Assembly: GCA_017549765.1 (NCBI GenBank)
Contig: JAFYNM010000003.1
Location: 62,001 to 126,000, forward strand
Direction of reading: 5' to 3'
DNA length: 64,000 nt
From: Bacteroidales bacterium
GTDB lineage: Bacteria; Bacteroidota; Bacteroidia; Bacteroidales; WCHB1-69
Part shown: in pieces, positions 60,295-64,000 of the stretch
How the letters are laid out: each line of letters begins with the position of its first letter
Numbering within the stretch: position 1 is the first letter of the stretch
The notes under the pieces: model-generated
Told to the model about the DNA's origin: nothing
The model's database searches: none
The model's input: the letters and a program-made list of their open reading frames with translations, nothing else
Made by a program: the position numbers and the translations under genes

Positions 60295-61260
60295 ATGAAA
60301 AATTTCGCCATAATAGGAGTCGGTGGCTTCGTCGCCCCGCGCCACCTCAAAGCCATTGCAGAGACGGGCAACCGCATGGTCGCCGCCTACGACAAGTCCG
60401 ACAGCGTGGGCATCATCGACAGCTACTTCCCTGATGCCTCCTTCTTCACCGAGATGGAGCTCTTCGACCGCCACTGCTCCAAACTCAAGAACACCGACCA
60501 GCAACTCGACATGGTCTCCGTCTGCACCCCCAACTTCCTCCACGACTCGCACACGCGCTACGCCCTGCGCCTCGGTGCCGATGTCATCTGCGAGAAACCG
60601 CTGGTCCTCAACCCTTGGAACATCGACGGACTCGCCCAAGTGGAAAAAGAGACCGGCCATCATATCTACAACATCCTCCAACTCCGCCTCCATCCCACCG
60701 TCATCGCCCTCAAAGAGCAAATCGAAAACGGCGACCCAGATAAGATCTACGATGTGGACCTCACCTATATCACCTCCCGTGGCTATTGGTACTATGCCTC
60801 CTGGAAAGGCGATGTGCATAAGAGCGGCGGCATCGCCACCAACATCGGCATCCACTTCTACGACATGCTCAGCTATATCTTCGGGCCTGTGGAGGAGAAC
60901 CTCGTCCATGTGGCTACCCACGACCGCGTGGCTGGCTTCCTGCGACTGAAACGCGCCCGCGTGCGCTACTTCCTCAGCATCAACAGCGAGACACTGCCCG
61001 CCGACATCGCCCAGCAAGGACAACACACCTACCGCTCTATCACCATCGGCGATGAACAACTGGAGTTCAGCCAAGGCTTCACGGATCTCCACACGGAAAG
61101 CTATCGGAAAATACTGGCAGGCAAAGGATATGGCCTCGACGAGGTACGCTCCTGCATCCAGACGGTATATGATATCCGCAACGCGACGCCCGTTGGACTG
61201 AAAGGCGACTACCACCCGTTGGCCAAACTGCCCACCACCAACCACCCATTCGGCTGGTAA
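60295..61260 (+). CDS. WbpB/WlbA-like UDP-N-acetylglucosaminuronate 3-dehydrogenase
   Basis: A 321-residue Gfo/Idh/MocA-family oxidoreductase. The NAD-binding loop is altered from GxGxxG to GVGGFVAP near residues 8-15, as in WlbA. Strong signs of this subgroup are APRHLKAI, SVGIIDSYFPDASFFTE, CTPNFLHDSHTRYALRLGAD, ICEKPLVLNPWNID and LQLRLHPTV. The catalytic-side motif HKSGGIATNIGIHFYD is intact. WbpB/WlbA oxidises the 3-OH of UDP-GlcNAc uronic acid on the way to 2,3-diamino uronic acids of surface polysaccharide. No partner gene (transaminase, acetyltransferase) is adjacent. It follows murF-alr by 8 bases and is probably cotranscribed with it. Confidence 0.85.
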   Translation: MKNFAIIGVGGFVAPRHLKAIAETGNRMVAAYDKSDSVGIIDSYFPDASFFTEMELFDRHCSKLKNTDQQLDMVSVCTPNFLHDSHTRYALRLGADVICEKPLVLNPWNIDGLAQVEKETGHHIYNILQLRLHPTVIALKEQIENGDPDKIYDVDLTYITSRGYWYYASWKGDVHKSGGIATNIGIHFYDMLSYIFGPVEENLVHVATHDRVAGFLRLKRARVRYFLSINSETLPADIAQQGQHTYRSITIGDEQLEFSQGFTDLHTESYRKILAGKGYGLDEVRSCIQTVYDIRNATPVGLKGDYHPLAKLPTTNHPFGW

Positions 61261-61272
61261 ACAGGTCTCTTC

Positions 61273-62352
61273 TTATCGCACCCGCAACTTCTGCCCCTCC
61301 TGTATCTGGTCGGGATTGCTGATGTTATTGAGCTTCATCAGCTTGTCCACCGTCGTCTTATGGTTAAGGGCAATCCTATACAAGCCCTCTCCCTTCTTGA
61401 CCACATAATACTCCGCCTCTTCTCGGTCCGGAGCACTTGGGACAGAAACCGGAGCGGCGGATTCCTCTTTCACTGCATTGTCCATCGGCTGATCCACTGA
61501 AGCAGGCACCTCCACAGGCTTCACCGGCTTCGGAACCGGTATAGGCTCCGGCTTGGGCACCACTGCCTTGGGAGGCTTGTTAATAGGAGTAACCTTGGGG
61601 CCACATTGATCCAACGGCAAGACATTAAAATCAGCCGATTGCAGAACCAACGTATTCTTTATCAGATTCTCGTATTCAAAATCAATCACCTGCTCGGGAT
61701 TCAGGCACTCATTCATAAAACGAACCTCAAAATGCAGGATATCGTCATTGGCATGACCGCTTCTGCCCGTCTGGCCAATAACATCTCCAGCCTTGACCAT
61801 CTGCCCGGGCTTCACACACACCTTGTCCAGATGGGCATAGACCGTTTCCAGACCATTATAGTGACGCACCACCACCAAGAGTCCATAATCCCCATACTGC
61901 GCCGCCATGCGCACCACGCCGTCAAAACAACTTTTCACCAACGATTGGGGAGTCACCTTCAGATCCACGCCAGGATGGAAAATCCCTTTCTTGGTCATGC
62001 CATAACGCAAGGTGATCTCGTCAGAGACACACGGAATGGTAAAGGGAGCATTGTCCGACTGCACCAAAATTAGCATCAAACGGTCATCTGCAAAGGGGAT
62101 CTCTAACATCCGGCTTCTTAGATTACGGACGTCCCAATACTTATCGTACAGGTCATAACAAGGTATCTGATACACCTCGGAAATAGTAGGATAAGTGTTT
62201 ACCCGCTGATTGTCTTCGGTGGGATTCAACACAAGCGTATCCCGTAATGCAATGTTCTGGGAATAGTCTGTAATATCCACATACTGCGAGAATGCATTGA
62301 CTGTGAAGAATATAAAAACGACAACTCCTAGTATCTTCTTCATGATGCTCAT
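61273..62352 (-). CDS. M23-family peptidase-like protein with LysM domain
   Basis: A 359-residue secreted protein: signal peptide (to FSQ, about 23), an N-terminal region, an M23/LytM domain (about 115-225), a proline-rich linker (about 262-300) and one C-terminal LysM (about 312-358, [17 protein letters not shown]). The zinc ligands His126 and Asp130 (HPGVDL) and His205 (LHFEVR) are present, and His173 in YAHLD. The first His of the usual HxH is Ile203 (D-I-L-H instead of P-H-L-H), so it may be weak or inactive as endopeptidase and act as a cell wall adaptor or activator. Translation is coupled by ATGA to the preceding gene, which supports the ATG at 62352. Confidence 0.87.
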   Translation of the reverse strand: MSIMKKILGVVVFIFFTVNAFSQYVDITDYSQNIALRDTLVLNPTEDNQRVNTYPTISEVYQIPCYDLYDKYWDVRNLRSRMLEIPFADDRLMLILVQSDNAPFTIPCVSDEITLRYGMTKKGIFHPGVDLKVTPQSLVKSCFDGVVRMAAQYGDYGLLVVVRHYNGLETVYAHLDKVCVKPGQMVKAGDVIGQTGRSGHANDDILHFEVRFMNECLNPEQVIDFEYENLIKNTLVLQSADFNVLPLDQCGPKVTPINKPPKAVVPKPEPIPVPKPVKPVEVPASVDQPMDNAVKEESAAPVSVPSAPDREEAEYYVVKKGEGLYRIALNHKTTVDKLMKLNNISNPDQIQEGQKLRVR

Positions 62353-62822
62353 TTTAACTTTTCAATAATAGTAGTGGATGAGAAACCTTCCACAAAGGGT
62401 AATACGACCACTTTGCCATTCCGTTGTTTAACGATATCGCCCCCGACAATATTCTCTATGGCATAGTCGCCGCCTTTCACCAAAATGTCGGGTTGCACGG
62501 CAGAGACAAGATCATAGGGAGTATCCTCATCGAAGAGGCACACGTAATCGACCATTTCCAGAGCGGCCAGCACATAGGCACGGGCCTGTTCCGGATTGAT
62601 GGGACGGCCTTCCCCTTTCAAGCGCCGCACGGAGGCATCGCTGTTGAGGCCCACCACCAGAATGTCGCCCAGCTCCTTGGCCTGTGCCAGGTAGTGGACA
62701 TGGCCGTAATGGAGCACATCGAAACAGCCATTGGTAAAGACGATCTTCTGCTGATGCAACGCTTCTGATTGCTGCTTGAAGAAGTCCTTGGTCACTATTT
62801 TCTGTTGTATCTTATCCATCAT
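62349..62822 (-). CDS. D-glycero-beta-D-manno-heptose 1-phosphate adenylyltransferase
   Basis: A 157-residue nucleotidyltransferase equal to the C-terminal half of HldE (RfaE2/HldC type). The signature [16 protein letters not shown] near residues 30-45 includes the HxGH ATP site; [17 protein letters not shown] and DILVKGGDY are typical of the family. It makes ADP-heptose from heptose 1-phosphate for LPS core. The kinase half (HldA) and heptose epimerase are not near. Overlaps on both sides by ATGA show a tight operon. Confidence 0.9.
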   Translation of the reverse strand: MMDKIQQKIVTKDFFKQQSEALHQQKIVFTNGCFDVLHYGHVHYLAQAKELGDILVVGLNSDASVRRLKGEGRPINPEQARAYVLAALEMVDYVCLFDEDTPYDLVSAVQPDILVKGGDYAIENIVGGDIVKQRNGKVVVLPFVEGFSSTTIIEKLK

Positions 62823-63916
62823 ATCTGTTCCTCATTTTCTGTCAAAACCATAGAATCTCTTTTGCGGGTGAAGGATGCCAGCACTAGGGAGACGAACCCG
62901 CCGGCAAGCGCCACCACCGTCTGTAGGATCCAGCCCACCCATCCGGCAGCCAAGCCGCTGGTGTATTCAACACCGTAGAGCATCAGCACACCCGCGACTA
63001 TCAGCGGGTAGGCTCCGATGCCGCCCTGCGCCACCATAAAGGCTATCGTGCCGAATATCAGAACCGAATAGCCTGCGGACGGACTGACATCGGCCAAGCA
63101 AGGCATGGCAAAGAAGAAGGTGTATGTCCCAAAGAAATAGGCCACCCACATCATCACCGTCCAGAACCAATATCGCCATGGTCTCCGCACATCCTTGATG
63201 GAGATAAAGCCTTGCCACATACCCTGACAGAAGTGCCAGACCTTAAGAAAGAACCTGTTCTTCTTCCACCAGTTACGGGTTGCCCATAGCAGCAGCGCCA
63301 CCAACAATGCCAAGCCGACCAAGATCAGCAACAGATGGTTACCCAGCAACGACAAGCCTTTGGCCTCCATCCATTGGCGCACGGTGAGACCGGCATCCGC
63401 ATCCACCACCAGATTGTTCAGCAAGTCCGTATTAATCATGATGGCTATCACCAACATCACCAGCCAAAAGACCATATCCACGGCCCGCTCCGTGAGAACC
63501 GTTCCCAGGGATTTTTGGAACGGCACCTTCTCGTACCGTTGAAGGAACGTGCATCTTAGCACCTCCCCGAGACGCGGCAAGGCCAGGTTGGCCATAAAAC
63601 AGACCATTACGGAATAGAACATCATGGAAGTGCGGACCTCATAATGCAGTGGCTGGAGCAAGATCTTGCCTCTCCAAGCCCGGAAATAATCAGCCAGCAA
63701 GGCAAAGAAGGCTGCCAGACCCAGCATGAGCCATCCCTTCAGCGTGTTCACCGAACCGATGACCGCCACAATCGTTTTCCGATCCTCCACATTCAAATGC
63801 CGCAGCGACAACCAGACAAAAAAGAGACCCAACCCAACAAACAAGACGAGTTGGGGGATTCTTTTGTACCATTTGCGGACATCCGATGTACCTTCCGTTG
63901 GTTCCAAATCATGCAT
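62819..63916 (-). CDS. Flippase-like / LPG synthase TM-domain membrane protein
   Basis: A protein of 365 residues with about eight membrane helices, of the UPF0104 / lysylphosphatidylglycerol synthase transmembrane family ([13 protein letters not shown], then [31 protein letters not shown], quoted in part as [19 protein letters not shown]). Such proteins flip or modify lipids or glycolipids; the specific role is unknown. It lacks the C-terminal transferase domain of MprF. I start at the ATG at 63916 (MHDLEPTEG) since the upstream frame is a promoter region. It heads the three-gene operon with the heptose enzyme and the M23 protein. Confidence 0.85.
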   Translation of the reverse strand: MHDLEPTEGTSDVRKWYKRIPQLVLFVGLGLFFVWLSLRHLNVEDRKTIVAVIGSVNTLKGWLMLGLAAFFALLADYFRAWRGKILLQPLHYEVRTSMMFYSVMVCFMANLALPRLGEVLRCTFLQRYEKVPFQKSLGTVLTERAVDMVFWLVMLVIAIMINTDLLNNLVVDADAGLTVRQWMEAKGLSLLGNHLLLILVGLALLVALLLWATRNWWKKNRFFLKVWHFCQGMWQGFISIKDVRRPWRYWFWTVMMWVAYFFGTYTFFFAMPCLADVSPSAGYSVLIFGTIAFMVAQGGIGAYPLIVAGVLMLYGVEYTSGLAAGWVGWILQTVVALAGGFVSLVLASFTRKRDSMVLTENEEQI

Positions 63917-63923
63917 AACGGCT

Positions 63924-63932
63924 GCAAAAATA
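63924..63932 (-). promoter_or_regulatory. Candidate -7 element of the flippase-like operon
   Basis: On the minus strand TATTTTTGC, 8 bases before the ATG at 63916. The resulting leader would be very short. Confidence 0.4.
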
Positions 63933-63944
63933 CAATTTATTATA

Positions 63945-63975
63945 TTTGGGGAAAGGACATTTTTTATATTTTTGC
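63945..63975 (+). promoter_or_regulatory. Promoter reading out of the window
   Basis: TTTG (63945-63948), an 18-base gap and TATTTTTGC (63967-63975) form a good plus-strand promoter that serves a gene beyond base 64000, divergent from the flippase-like operon. Confidence 0.55.
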
Positions 63976-64000
63976 AGTTTGTTTGAAAAATTGATAACAT

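Overview
The window reads as chromosome from a Bacteroidota bacterium, most likely of the order Bacteroidales. Three kinds of evidence point this way. Promoter-like sequences repeatedly match the Bacteroidota -7 element TAnnTTTG (a few with TTG or TTTG about 20 bases upstream) and Shine-Dalgarno sequences are mostly absent. Type IX secretion (T9SS) parts and cargo are present: a Plug protein, a PorE-like OmpA protein, one type A and one type B C-terminal sorting domain. Several genes have forms typical of the phylum: MurF-Alr fusion, short ProS, DUF3467, FadL-like OMP. GC looks close to half by eye, higher in the division genes and lower in the giant T9SS gene. No rRNA, tRNA, IS element, prophage or CRISPR array was seen.

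Layout. 1-1.3 kb is a small accessory stretch: an XRE-like regulator behind a strongly folded leader, then a MntA/HepT toxin-antitoxin pair. 1.3-4.9 kb (minus) holds a DPP-IV-type peptidase and the T9SS Plug. 5.3-13.8 kb (plus) is a division and cell wall (dcw) cluster: mraZ, rsmH, ftsL, ftsI, murE, mraY, a degenerate MurD C-terminal domain, ftsW. It stops there: murG, murC, ftsQ, ftsA and ftsZ are not in the window. 13.9-15.2 kb is a T9SS type B cargo gene. 15.4-26.9 kb (minus) is the secE-nusG-rplKAJL-rpoBC operon ending in a DUF3467 gene and a strong terminator.

27.2-29.6 kb (minus) carries an MsbA-like exporter and trmB. 29.7-40.4 kb is one 3566-residue secreted multi-repeat protein with a T9SS type A tail. 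40.7-44.9 kb (minus) is proS-mazG-porE-like. 45.0-50.2 kb (plus) has an extraordinary low-complexity lipoprotein, then an apparent three-gene envelope operon (FadL-like OMP, secreted protein of unknown function, secreted protein commonly mislabelled asparagine synthetase B). 50.2-57.7 kb has udk, a secreted PGRP-type amidase with a CUB domain, meaB-lon and a zinc-free ribosomal protein L31. 57.8-61.3 kb (plus) has murF-alr and a WbpB/WlbA-like sugar dehydrogenase. 61.3-63.9 kb (minus) is a coupled three-gene envelope operon: flippase-like membrane protein, heptose-phosphate adenylyltransferase, M23/LysM protein.

The dominant themes are peptidoglycan synthesis and remodelling, and outer-membrane/T9SS surface biology, set around the core transcription-translation operon. 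The observations most worth a second look are the free-standing catalytically degraded MurD domain exactly at the murD position, the nested inverted-repeat leader at 156-264, the giant repeat protein with an inserted foreign-looking module, the tripartite low-complexity lipoprotein, the hairpin between rplL and rpoB, and a terminator that overlaps the lon promoter. No plainly novel multi-gene system can be proven from sequence alone.
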